DNA of 64,000 nucleotides from Bolinopsis microptera (taxonomy: Eukaryota; Ctenophora; Tentaculata; Lobata; Bolinopsidae). The notes below the pieces were generated by a model. It was not told the origin of the DNA. It saw nothing but the letters and a program-made list of their open reading frames with translations, and ran no database searches. This document shows positions 1-10,925 of the stretch, piece after piece. How positions within the stretch are numbered: the stretch's first letter is position 1; every line of letters begins with the position of its first letter. The stretch covers positions 1,920,001 through 1,984,000 of the forward strand of contig NC_087074.1 of the NCBI RefSeq assembly GCF_026151205.1, read 5' to 3'. The position numbers and the translations under genes are program-made.

Positions 1-402
1 TCTGGTGTTGGGCCATGCCTTGGGTTGTGGAGCTCATTTCTGCTTCTTATAGGTATAAATTGTGCATTAGGCTAGTTTTAAAGTTGAAAATCGAAAAGTT
101 GCACACGTGGGGACACGCCCAAATTGAAAGAAAATTGCTAAAATCACTGAAAATTGCTGTTTTCGTCATTTTCTGTCAACTTTAGAGTGCCGTTGTGATT
201 ACAGTTCTTCTTGAAATACTTTGAAACTTTGCATGCTTATCAAGCTATATATAAAACAATTACATGCAAAAATTTACGGCGATTCAATATTGGATGCGCA
301 CGCAACGTCCGCTCAAAGTTTGCACGTGCGAAAGGTGAGAATTTTGCTCATTCGTGATTTCCAACAAATTCTGCTTTGCCACGACAGTTTAATGTCATTA
401 TA

Positions 403-1375
403 CAGGGTGAGTTGAAAATAGTGTGTAGAATGTAAAAATCGATAACTTTTTTATGAAGGAGCAAATTTTGAAAGGTGAATTGCTATCAGTTTATAAACGT
501 TACAAATTTCATTCTTGCCTCTCATTTGATTCTAACTCATAATTTGGTTGATTTTTGGCAGTTTTCCAAAAATTCGTAAATTCGTCCTAATGGGGTTCTC
601 AAATCGCGTGCCCTGAAAATCGAGTCTAAAAATCTATCTCCTACTACATTTTTTGAGCAATCACCCTGAAACTTTCAGGATATGTTCTAGGGATCATTTA
701 GAAGAGATGAGCCAGACAGAATTTTGAGAGAGACCTTTAAAAAAAATTTATTCGATTTTGAAAATCGTAGACCTCGAAAAACCATAAAAAAACGAGGTCC
801 AAGATTTTAAAAATCGAATAAAAATTATTTGAAGGCCTATCTCAAAATTATGTCTGGCTCATCTCTTTTAAATGATCCCTAGAACATATCCTGAAAGTTT
901 CAGGGTGATTGCTCAAAAACTGTAGGAGGAGATAGATTTTTAGACTCGATTTTCAGGGCACGCGATCAAAAATCGCTCGCGCAATACAATTATCATACAC
1001 GCGCTGACCTTTGACCAGCATTAATTTCGGCTAGGAACAATATTTTTCCATGGGATCAAAAGCATCTGATAAATATTACTCCCCTCTATCAGAAACAACT
1101 TAAAAGTCGATTTTGAGAACATTTCCACGAAGACCTCCCCTGCCCCCTTAATACAGTCAAGTCGGCTATAGACAATTGTCTTACACGTTATCAACATGTC
1201 CTAGCTAATAAAGGACGATGGGTTGAGCAAATTATTAATTATTAAGTATTTTTATTGTATTATTATAATATTTATATATTTTCATTACCTAAATATGCAA
1301 AAATTAAGTGGAAATTTCATTTATCAAAAAAATTAGAGCCATTTACATTCTACACACTATTTTCAACTCACCCTG
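403..1375. mobile_element. Tc1/mariner-type non-autonomous element, TA duplication
   Basis: Terminal inverted repeats of about 33 bp start CAGGGTGAGTTGAAAATAG on the left and end in its complement at 1375. TA flanks both sides (401-402, 1376-1377). The second copy of the surrounding repeat at about 2925-2940 lacks the element and carries a single TA at the site, which proves the ends. No transposase ORF is present. It contains a partial TTAA-type foldback (about 590-1142). Confidence 0.9.
590..1142. repeat. Foldback element fragment nested in the mariner-type MITE
   Basis: A palindrome centred near 783 pairs 600-780 with 785-965 (CCTGAAAATCGAGTCTAAAA and its complement). The right end CCTGCCCCCTTAA matches the ends of the TTAA-flanked elements in the giant arms (9260-10183), so it is the same family with the left end lost. 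Confidence 0.6.
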
Positions 1376-1569
1376 TATATGAATTTAATGCCAACTTGAA
1401 TAAGTATTAAGTGGCATATTCAGTCAGTGATCGACCGATATGCTTCCCTAAACACAAGGATATGTTTTTAAAGGAAAAATGAAACTTCCTCCTTATTAAT
1501 GAAGATATCAGTTTATATTTCGACTTTATAAAGTACCCTGACATTATAATCAAAAAGAGATGATATTTT

Positions 1570-2084
1570 ACCAAAACCCATAATCATGGGTAGAGTGGAC
1601 CGCTGCCAGTGTCTCTGTTTCCCAAACAAAAGGAAATGATATTAATTTGATTGACCGTTCTCAAATGCAAAATGATACCGAGAATGAAATCGGTCGAGCT
1701 CGCTTTTCCCATTCATTTACAATTGTAATAGATTAAGAAGAACTACCCAAAGGCAGCTGTACTCGGCAATGAAGATTCAATAAACTCCAGCTTGTTCAAT
1801 AAGTAATAACTACCACCCTTGTCCCTTACCCCGAAATACTAGGTATCGACCCGAACGCAACATAAAGAGATTTTTACAGCATCTGATTGATGTAATCAAT
1901 CGAAACTTATTTATTGTTTATACAATTCGTAAGCCGTGAATCAATGGGAAAAGCGAGCGACCGATTTCATTCTCGGTATCATTTTGCATTTGAGAACGGT
2001 CAATCAAATTAATATCATTTCCTTTTGTTTGGGAAAGAGAGACACTGGCAGCGGTCCACTCTACCCATGATTATGGGTTTTGGT
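1570..2084. repeat. ACCAAAACCC foldback element, copy 1
   Basis: The ends ACCAAAACCCATAATCATGG and its complement pair for about 170 bp per arm around a unique loop (about 1740-1900). The same foldback is found at 3137-3611 and 22700-23018. Confidence 0.8.
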
Positions 2085-3611
2085 AAAATATATATATATA
2101 TACATATATTCAGGGATAGACGCTTTGCCAGTCAATTGTAGCCTGTATTTAAGTGTCCATAGATTCAAAAGTATAAAAGATACAGCCATTCCCGACCACA
2201 GATCTTGCAAATAATTGTTTATACTTTAGTTTACATTGTATAAAAAAATTATTTGACGTCATAAACACCCCTTGATGACGTCATCAAGCTAACCGTTTTT
2301 AAAACTTGATTTTTGACAAAGTAATAACTTTTAAAATTAATTTTAAACCATTAAGGAGTAATTTTATTCAAAATCTGAGTAAATTTTCATCTTAGATAAT
2401 TGTTCAAGCATTCTGAAAATCTATCGGAAAGTTTTTCTAGCTTGCTCCTTCATAAAGATATTCGTCATTGAAGTTTGTGCTTTTTTGAAGAATTATTTTA
2501 TAAAAACGTCAATTTTGCGATTTAGTATTCTCTGGTGTTGGGCCATGCCTTGGGTTGTGGAGCTCAGTTCTGCTTTCTATAGGTATAAATTATGCATTAG
2601 GCTAGTTTTAAAGTTGAAAATCGAAAATTTGCACACGTGGGGACACGCCCAAATTGATAGAAAATCGCTAAAATCACTTTAAATTGCTGTTTTCGTCATT
2701 TTCTGTCAACTTTAGAGTGCCGTTGTGATTACAGTTCTTCTTGAAATACTTTGAAACTTTGCATGCTTATCAAGCTATATATAAAACAATTACATGCAAA
2801 AATTTACGGCGATTCAATATTGGATGCGCACGCAACGTCCGCTCAAAGTTTGCACGTGCGAAAGGTGAGAATTTTGCTCATTCGTGATTTCCAACAAATT
2901 CTGCTTTGCCACGACAGTTTAATGTCATTATATATGAATTTAATGCCAACTTGAATGAGTATTAAGTGGCATATTCAGTCAGTGATCGACCGATATGCTT
3001 CCCTAAATACAAGGAAATGTTTTTAAAGGAAAAATTTCGAAATCGTTGAAACTTCCTCCTTATTAATGAAGATATCAGTTTATATTTCGACTTTATAAAG
3101 TACCCTGACATTATAATCAAAAAGAGATGATATTTTACCAAAACCCATAATCATGGGTAGAGTGGACCGCTGTCAGTGTCTCTCTTTCCCAAACAAAAGG
3201 AAATGATATTAATTTGATTGACCGTTCTCAAATGCAAAATGATACCGAGAATGAAATCGGTCGCTCGCTTTTCCCATTCATTTACAATTGTAATAGATTA
3301 AGAAGAACTACCCAAAGGCAGCTGTACTCGGCAATGAAGATTCAATAAACTTCAGCTTGTTCAATAAGTAATAACTACCACCCTTGTCCCTTACCCCAAA
3401 GAGATTGTTACAGCATCTGATTGATGTAATCAATCGAAACTTAATTATACAATTCGTAAGCCGTGAATGAATGGGAAAAGCGAGCGACCGATTTCATTCT
3501 CGGTATCATTTTGCATTTGAGAACGGTCAATCAAATTAATATCATTTCCTTTTGTTTGGGAAAGAGAGACACTGACAGCGGTCCACTCTACCCATGATTA
3601 TGGGTTTTGGT
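2085..3611. repeat. Dispersed repeat R1, copy B
   Basis: Begins with a TA-rich stretch near 2090, carries the block shared with copy A (from 2531), and ends with the foldback 3137-3611. It lies in what would be a downstream intron of paralogue A. Confidence 0.75.
3137..3611. repeat. ACCAAAACCC foldback element, copy 2
   Basis: Same inverted ends as 1570-2084 with a shorter loop. It ends 51 bp before the TSP1 exon of paralogue A. Confidence 0.8.
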
Positions 3612-3661
3612 AAAATTACTGTAAAGGTTTCGAGACTTCCGCTAAAAATACAAATTCCTAC

Positions 3662-4731
3662 CAGGAGCACAGCTCATTTCACACATCTTTGACTTTGTTG
3701 ATACTCCAGCACACGTGCTACCTCTGCAGGACGGGGTGGGGTTATTACAAGTTCTGGAGGTAGTTCGTGTTCCACTAGAATCACTCTCACTCGCACAGGA
3801 ACAAGAGCTCCAATCTCTCCAGACAGACCAACCTCCGTTTACTGCTCCACCTGAATAGTCAATATTCATTAGGTTTGTAGGTTTATAACCTACCAGGACG
3901 CGCGCCGAGTTGGACTTGTTGACGGTCCTGAAAGTGCAGAAACAAATATTTTAGTTTTACGAGTATCACCCGTTAATCATTAAGTAAGTTACGAACTACT
4001 GACCCAAATTATTATTAAAACTATATAAGGTTGTGAATTACTGTCAGTAACAATTATCCTGCCCTTCTTACTGAAATTAGTTACGTTATCCAGTGGCGTA
4101 ACGTTGCCTGTTGGCGCCCCCCCCCCCCCCCGAAAAAGCGCCCCCCTGTTGGCGCCCCCTCCCATTTTGGTGCCCCTCCTTAAAATTGAACAAATTAGGT
4201 GATTTTAGAGTATAACTATACAACGGTAAAATCTCTAAAAAAGTGTGTATCTAGAGCAAAACGCGCAGTTTTGCTAGTACTTTAGTTACGTTTTTGAAAT
4301 TGTCCCACATTCAAACGACGATTTGGCTCCCCCCTAAGACGGCGCCCCCCTCCCCCCGCACAGCGGGGTCAGCGCGGCGGGGTCCTTCGTTACGCCACTG
4401 ACGTTATCTATCAACTGACTGTATACCTACCTCATGACTACGTCACTTTGAGACGTGTCCGAACAACTGGTGTCGAACCATAATGATAATTATAATTTTA
4501 AAGATTGATTCGCGATTTGAAGTGTTAAAGTTTTCAAGGATTTAGAAACATGATGCAGTGGGTTGAAATTTAAAATTAATTCAATTAAAGAATTAATAAT
4601 CGAACAAACTTACAGGAAGTTGATGAACGTCTTCTCGCTGACCCTCTAATATTTATATTAGGAGGTTTTTTAAAGCTCGAGCAGACCGAAACTGCCACAA
4701 AGAGGAATATCCAGGTTATGAATATGTTCAT
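3662..4731 (-). CDS. Secreted TSP1-domain protein, 5' exons (paralogue A, partial)
   Basis: Exon 1 (4731-4614) encodes 39 residues beginning MNIFITWIFLFVAVSVCSS, a typical signal peptide, and ending RRRSSTS; it is followed by a GTAAGT donor. Exon 2 (3850-3662, 189 nt, phase 1-1) begins after ATTCAG and encodes a thrombospondin type 1 repeat. It has the WSVW..WSSCS core, the RTC and CEMSC cysteines, and a GTAGGA donor. The protein should enter the secretory pathway. Later exons must lie beyond the left edge; downstream intron sequence (1-3611) is filled with repeats. Compared with paralogues B and C the signal peptide is unrelated, while the TSP1 exon differs at only a few residues (for example GDW.. 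for GVW..; PTPSCRGS for PVPSCGGS). It could also be a gene fragment, since no third exon is visible. Confidence 0.7.
4091..4400. mobile_element. hAT-type MITE with 8-bp target duplication
   Basis: 310 bp with ends CAGTGGCGTAACG and CGTTACGCCACTG, flanked by perfect direct repeats ACGTTATC (4083-4090 and 4401-4408). The CAGTGGCGTA-type end and 8-bp duplication are hallmarks of hAT elements. The interior has C-runs (GGCGCCCCC) and no ORF. Paralogue C keeps the uninserted sequence near 57815 (CACGTTATTTATCAACTG). Confidence 0.9.
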
Positions 4732-5929
4732 TTCTATCTAGCAGTTTCACATACTGATACAACTGCAGTGTAAATAAGTTAGCAAACTGTTAACTAGAAC
4801 TGTTTTAAATAAATTAATAAAAGTACCTTCGCATTATAAAAGCGGTACGTACAAGTAAACTGTAATTCTTAATTTGGTAAGTAAAGGTTCCATCAATGAT
4901 CAAAGCGAACCGAGTCTTATTAAATACTTTAGTCTTAGAGGCAGAGTCGGATCCAAATCCGGACAAAATTTGTCTATTTGGACATAGATAGCTAAAATCA
5001 AGCGTGGCTCAAAGTGCTGACTGTCCCCAAATTCTGGATAATCGACTGAGAAAATAGCAGCACATCGGGTTTCTCATGTCGAATGTTAAAAGCTAAGTCC
5101 AGTAACCAAGAGCTAGACTAAGAGCACAAGCTTAGGGGTGCAGGTGAAAGAGAACAATGGAAAGTGAAGAAAATCCTTGCTTCTGCTGCTCTCCTATTCT
5201 CTTCTATTGTTTTAAGATCCGTTATAGGATAAGAAGCAGCCCCAATAATCTCGTTCTTTATCTTGGGGGCGTCTAATGGGTACTTATACAGGGCATCTTG
5301 GAATGTTATAAAGAAGGTTTACTTCAATAGTAAACGTTGCAAGTGTATACAAATCGTTAGCTTCGCAAGTTTTCTGAATAATGAGTATGGATGAGAGAAT
5401 ATTAAGCTTTGTTCTGGACTCTGGGTCCCGGTGAGGGCTAGAATCACCGCCGCGCCAGTGCATATTAGTAACTAAACTCTGAAAATACTCGATCAGTAAC
5501 AATATAAAATGGTAAAGGATACCTGATGGGTCATGGGAAGGGACGTTATTACTTCTAGAGACAGTTAGTACTTTAGTATTACCTGTTTTAGGGTTCAGAT
5601 GTGAACTTGGAAGATAGCTGACAGTTTATTAGAGTGTCTATTACTCTACAGTTTGTAATCCAAAGTATAGCTCATTTTGTTGAGCTATACTACCTATTAA
5701 AGAATTAAAATATGTTCATTATGCATTAACATTTCGATTGCTGCGAGCACAAATTTGTGAAAAATTAAAGTCTGTCGGTAAAAATATTATTTTTCACCAT
5801 AAGTTCTTCCTTAAACATGATTAAATAAAACTAATGGTAAGAACTAATGATAGAGAATAAGACTTTTATAAGCTCCCCGCGCGACGCGATCATACACTAG
5901 GCCAGGATGGCCCGATGGCGTTAACCCTT
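4732..5929. other. 5' flank of paralogue A
   Basis: Single-copy-looking DNA between the signal-peptide exon and the giant element's left tip. It should hold the promoter of paralogue A, but no TATA box or other element can be assigned. Short frames here are not convincing. Confidence 0.3.
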
Positions 5930-6065
5930 TCCCTACAAAAAATCTAGCCAGGCTAGCGCAGTTTAGCCAGGCTAAATAGGGTTTCTTAAGCTAGCTAAAT
6001 ATGAGGGTTGGCGCGCCGTAGCCAGGCTAAATATCTGTCTTAAGAATCCAGGATAAATAGCCATC
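5930..6065. repeat. Subterminal motif cluster at left tip
   Basis: The motif TAGCCAGGCTA and close variants (GCCAGGCTAAATA, AGCTAGCTAAATA) recur about five times within 130 bp of the left tip. The same cluster sits in mirror image at 32105-32235. Repeated short motifs just inside the ends are typical of transposase binding sites; that role is inferred. Confidence 0.6.
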
Positions 6066-7234
6066 TTATTTATGAGAGTTAAACTCGCCTAAAAATGACA
6101 GTTGGATGCACGTCGCGCCGCGCTTACTTTTGTCTTTAATATGGTAAAATTCATTCCTCGGTATATAAAATTGGTATCCGCGTGCTACATAAATCCGAGA
6201 AATTTTTTGTATAAAAAAAAAGGGGGACCCCCAACCCATGTAGCTGAGACACCTGACAGCAAGTAGACCGGATATATAGGAGTGGGTCTTGCTTCTGAAC
6301 GGTGCATCAACTACCCGCCGAAGCGGTGGGTTGGGAGTCCCCCCTGGGATCATTTCGTCCGTAAAATACAATATAAAATGGCACAGTAAAATATCCGAGA
6401 ATTTGTGAAAGTTTGACAGAACTTTAGGTCGACCGATGTTTTTAAGGGCTATTATTGTTTATTTTTATCATAAACTGTGTTGGATTTGCTCTGGTATGAT
6501 AGGTGGCATATGTGCGGACATTATTTCCATCCAGTTGTGAAATATTTCCCGCAAATAATGAACATTGTTTCATAATACCCTGGACTGAGCTGAAATCGAT
6601 TAATATTGATAAAAATTGCTATGGTGTATGGAGCAAGTAGTTCAGATCCTGGAAACATTTTGCACTTCGGAGTGGCTGGACATGTTAGTATACAACATGG
6701 CTCCCTACCAAGTCAGCCCAGACATGACTACTGACTCAATCTGGCTTGTGGGCCAGTCGCCGTTCAAATGGTAACTCGATTACAAAAACCGGACAGCATG
6801 AATACTTCCGGTTGTAAATCATATACAAGCCACTTTCCATTTGTTCATAACCTCTAACCTTAATACACAATTAAAATTCTTTGAGGGCATATCAACCAAA
6901 CGTAACCAATGATAATAATACGACATTCCAACGAGCACCGCACTATGCTTTATATTAAGTTTCTGTAACATTATGACATACGATATTTTGTTGGGGAGGC
7001 GACTATCGTTGTGAAGTACTGTACTACTCACGAAGTACTGTAACGATGTTTTCAGCCCAAGAGTCAAGCTAAACTGACGGCTCCCAGATGGCGTATGCAC
7101 ATGTAGGTGAATCGGTCAGTTGGGCCGGTCTGATGAAGACTGAAGTCGTTGGTTGGGCTGTGATTGTATCTGCAAGCAGATATTTGAATTGACTAGATTT
7201 CCACTTGTAGCAATCCGGAAAATCATAGGCCGGC

Positions 7235-7315
7235 ACAGTGCCTGGTATGATCCGCCAACCTAGTGAACCTCCGAGTTACATGCATGGTGCTTTACCAATT
7301 GAGCTATCAGCCCTA
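7235..7315 (-). repeat. tRNA-derived SINE head, left arm
   Basis: The complement of this stretch reads GGGCTGATAGCTCAATTGG, with a good RNA polymerase III A-box (TAGCTCAATTGG), and a degraded B-box (GGTTCACTAGG) about 35 bp later. Stems are decayed, so it is not a functional tRNA. SINE body sequence probably continues toward 7120. Confidence 0.6.
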
Positions 7316-8844
7316 ATAATACCAGACAGCCTAAATTCAGGTTTTAAACTACGTATTTTGTAGTACATTCTAGTTTCTGAAAACTCACTTTTCTTCATTG
7401 ATTAAAATAACAATCAAATTGTATGAAATAATTTGAGGGCATTTCAACCAATCCGATGATAACAATACGACCACCAACTAGGCTTTCAGTTTCTGTAATA
7501 TGACAGGATTTTTTATTGTATAAAAACCAATCCGATGATAATAATACGATAGTCTTGCTCGTTAAGAAGTTGATTTTAATTTAATGATTTTTAGTAGTTT
7601 GATATTTCGAAATGCTTACACGATAAACGCTTTTATATTTCAAAGTGAACCTTATATATAAAGAAGTATTACACAGAGTTTCGAATCTAAAATTGTCACA
7701 AACTTTAAATATTATACGTTCTGCAGATATCGCCAGTCTTATCATATGCCCTTGAAAATTGACTGATATCATAATATCCAATATGTAACTCGTTTTTTGT
7801 TTTCAAATAAGTCCTTCAGCAATCTTAGTATCATAATTCCAGCTGTCGGCTGCGACCACTCGTTAGGGGAAATCATGTTTCTCGGCTGCTACTCTTTAGA
7901 ACTTCGTAGCCTGGATAAAAAGGTGGATTAATTATGGTTTATCTCTTTTTTTTCCATTCTTGATTGTTTAATATTCATAAAGTACAAAGGTGGATATTGA
8001 GGTTGACCCAGCGACCAATTAAATATGAAGGGCAAGAGGAAGCAAATTTAAGTAATATTAACAAACCAGGTGTTTCGCTGTCCTTGCTGTGCGAATTTAT
8101 CTTGTCGACACAGCGGTTCGTGTCAAATTGACCAAATTTGTGAACGCTGAGGAAGAGAATTCGGGTTACAAATTTATACTTTTATAATAAGGTAAGGCAA
8201 TTTATTAAGATACTAGTGTAACCCGGGATTTCACTGCCGTAGTTAAAAAGGGTAGGAGTAAGTAAACAAACAGACCGCAATGAGTAAAAGTAAATCATTA
8301 AAGTATTTAACTGCACGTTATTGAATAAATAAAGATGAATACATATTTTATACATGTAATTTATTCATGTGTCTGTATGGAACTTCGAAGAATGACAAAT
8401 TGATATGAAAGTCTGGTTCTTTGCTGACACCTTTTCTCTTGTAGTAAATTTTTTAAACCGGAAAGTATATATAGGGGGAAGCCAAAGGGTATTTAGGGGT
8501 ACTATATTATGGGGGATTTCCAAAATCCACTAAGGCATTCCCCAAAATACTCCAAAATTACTAAAATACCACCTGTGCCTAGTATGTATTTTTACTGTTT
8601 ACAGATGCTATTCTATGGCGTTATACACTATATATAGAGAATGAGGCATAATTTCAAAGTCCTGAGACATTAGGTTGTTGAATTATGTGGCCGCACCTAT
8701 TTGCGCTCTCGCGATTAGCAATTACAGCACTGCACTTTATACAAGATATCTCGGCTTCCAAAGGAGCTAAATGCTCAACTATCGAACATTGCATAACTGA
8801 ATCCATTATAAGACACTGGTGTTTCGATCTCGATAACCTGTGAA

Positions 8845-9245
8845 CAAGACATATCTGTCTTACAAAACAACTTGAACAGTGTCATAAAATGGTCTGAACG
8901 AAAAATGTGGCACTACACAAAGACAAGTTTGAGTATATGTGTCACAGACACAATCTCGACGCAGTGCTCTCGTCAAACTTCCTTTTGTTAGTGAATTGTA
9001 CCAGTACTCGGTAGCCAAAGACAAGTCACTCGCACCTGTAGGCCAACTAAGAGACCTCGGGGTTCTCGTCTCCAACGATCAATCTTGGCAACCCCACGGC
9101 CCACCATAGCAAACAAGGCTCGACAAAAAACTGCCTGGGTTTTCATTGTCTTTCAAACCAGATCACCAGTTATAATGCTTCAGCTCATGCTTTACAAGTC
9201 GATGGTTCGTAGACCGTAGTCTACTGGAATACTTTGACATTACGC
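8845..9245 (+). pseudogene. LINE reverse transcriptase relic, left arm
   Basis: Across shifted frames the plus strand reads LQNNLNSVIKWSERKNV.LH.DKFEYM.H, then DLGVLVSNDQSW-like sequence, then a WVF.VFQTRSPVIMLQLMLYKS stretch and MVR. This is the classic region behind the catalytic palm of non-LTR reverse transcriptases. Frameshifts and stops make it dead. The minus-strand 71-codon frame at 8860-9075 is its antisense shadow. Confidence 0.7.
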
Positions 9246-9259
9246 TCTACCCAATTTAA

Positions 9260-10183
9260 GGGGACAGGGGGTCTTTATGAAATTTCTCTCGAAATTGATT
9301 TTATAGTTGTTTTTGATAGAGGGGAGTGATATCTACTAGTTGTTTTTGGTCCCATGGAAAAATGTTGTTCCTAGCCGAAATTAACGCCGGTCAAAGGTCA
9401 GCGCTCATGTGTAATTGTATTGCGCGAGCGATTTTCAATCACGCGCCCTGAAAATCGCGTTTAAAAATCCATCTTCTCCTACATTTTTTGAGCAATCACC
9501 TTGAAACTTTCAGGGTATGTTCTAAGGACTATTCAAAAACTTCTGGTCTATCAGAATGTTAAGATAGGCCTTAGAAAAGTTTTTATTCGATTTTGAAAAT
9601 CTTGGACCTCGTTTTTTGACGATTTTTCCAGGTCCAAGATTTTCAAAATCGAATAAAAACTTTTATAAGGCCTATCTTAAAATTCTGATAGACCAGAAGT
9701 TTCTAAATGGTCCTTAGAACATACCCTGAAAGTTTCAAGGTGATTGCTCAAAAAATGTAGGAGAACATAGATTTTTTTTGTATTATAATAATGAATGAAT
9801 AAATTACATTCAATTTCAGCAATGGCCAATTGGCTGACTATAAGGTCGCCTGAACAAACAATTTTTTTAAATAGTCAAGTGATCCTAAAGCATAGCACAA
9901 ATGTGTAATAAGTTAAAAGATTAAAAACTGATTCATGTGATGCATTACGCAGAGCACAGATAAAAAAAGATAGATTTTTAGACTCGATTTTCAGGGTGCG
10001 CGATTGAAAATCGCTCGTGCAATACAATTACACATGAGCGCTGACCTTTGGCCGGCGATAATTTCGGCTAGGAACAAAATTTTTCCATGGGACTAAAAAC
10101 AACTAGTAGATATCACTCCCCTCTATCAGAAACAACTATAAAATCAATTTCGAGAGAAATTTCATAAAGACCCCCCTGCCCCC
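9260..10183. mobile_element. TTAA-flanked foldback element, left arm
   Basis: Flanked by TTAA (9256-9259, 10184-10187) with ends GGGGACAGGGGGTCTTTATG and its complement. It is mostly palindromic around 9625 (AATCTTGGACCTCG.. and complement), with a 200-bp inner insertion at about 9770-9968. TTAA targets are used by piggyBac and Kolobok families; no transposase is present. Confidence 0.75.
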
Positions 10184-10349
10184 TTAATATGATCATTTTG
10201 AAAATTTAAATGTCCAAGTTGAGCATTTAGCTTCTTCACAAGCAGAGATATACTGTATTGTAAAGTGCTGTAGTTGCTAATCACGAGAGCGCAAATAGGT
10301 GCAGCTCACAACTCAACATTCTAAAGGATTCTAAAAATTGGATGATGTT

Positions 10350-10925
10350 TTTAGATGGTGGGAAAAACTCAATGAAACTGGGCCAATGTTGGGCTATTAT
10401 CCCAAGGCAGCCAAGACATGGCTCATTGTTAAAACCACATTGCAAAGAGAAAGCTGAAAAAATGTTCCCAAATATACAGGTATCTGAGGTTGGGCACAGA
10501 TATCTTGGATCATTCATTGGAACTGAGCTGAGGAGGGGACAAAATCATTTGTGGAGAGAAAAGTCGATGAATGGAATAACGACATTAAAGATCTAGCAGA
10601 TATTGCTAAAAGGGAACCTCAGGCAGCTTATTCTGCATTCAACTATGGGTTATCTTAAAGATGGAATTATGTATGCCGAACAACACCTGGCATCAGTCAA
10701 CACCTTAAAAGACTAGAATACAAAATTTAAGAATACTTTAAACCAGCAATATTGGATAGATCTTTTGGAACCGACGAAACTAGCAGAAAACTCTTTGCAT
10801 TACCAGTCAAAGAAGGAGGTCTCGGTATATATGACCTAAGTTTGATGTCTGACCTAGAGTACAAGTACTCATGCCAAGTAACATCAGATCTTACAGAAGC
10901 AATATACAAACAAAACCCAAATTTT
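10350..10925 (+). pseudogene. Second reverse transcriptase relic of a different family, left arm
   Basis: Through frameshifts it reads WWEKLNETGPMLGYYPKAAK and TWLIVK, then KEKAEKMFPNIQVSEVGHRY and LGSFIGTE, DLADIAKREPQAAYSAFNYG, CRTTPGISQHLKRLE, and ETSRKLFALPVKEGGLGIYD. I recognise this as the C-terminal part of reverse transcriptases common in marine invertebrate genomes. Two frameshifts and a stop are visible. Confidence 0.7.

Larger units (their letters stand above)
1..2084. repeat. Dispersed repeat R1, copy A (left-truncated by window)
   Basis: 1-402 plus 1376-1569 matches 2531-3136 in the same orientation, followed in both cases by an ACCAAAACCC foldback (1570-2084 here). It lacks coding potential beyond short frames. 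The family recurs inverted at 22700-24470. Confidence 0.75.
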
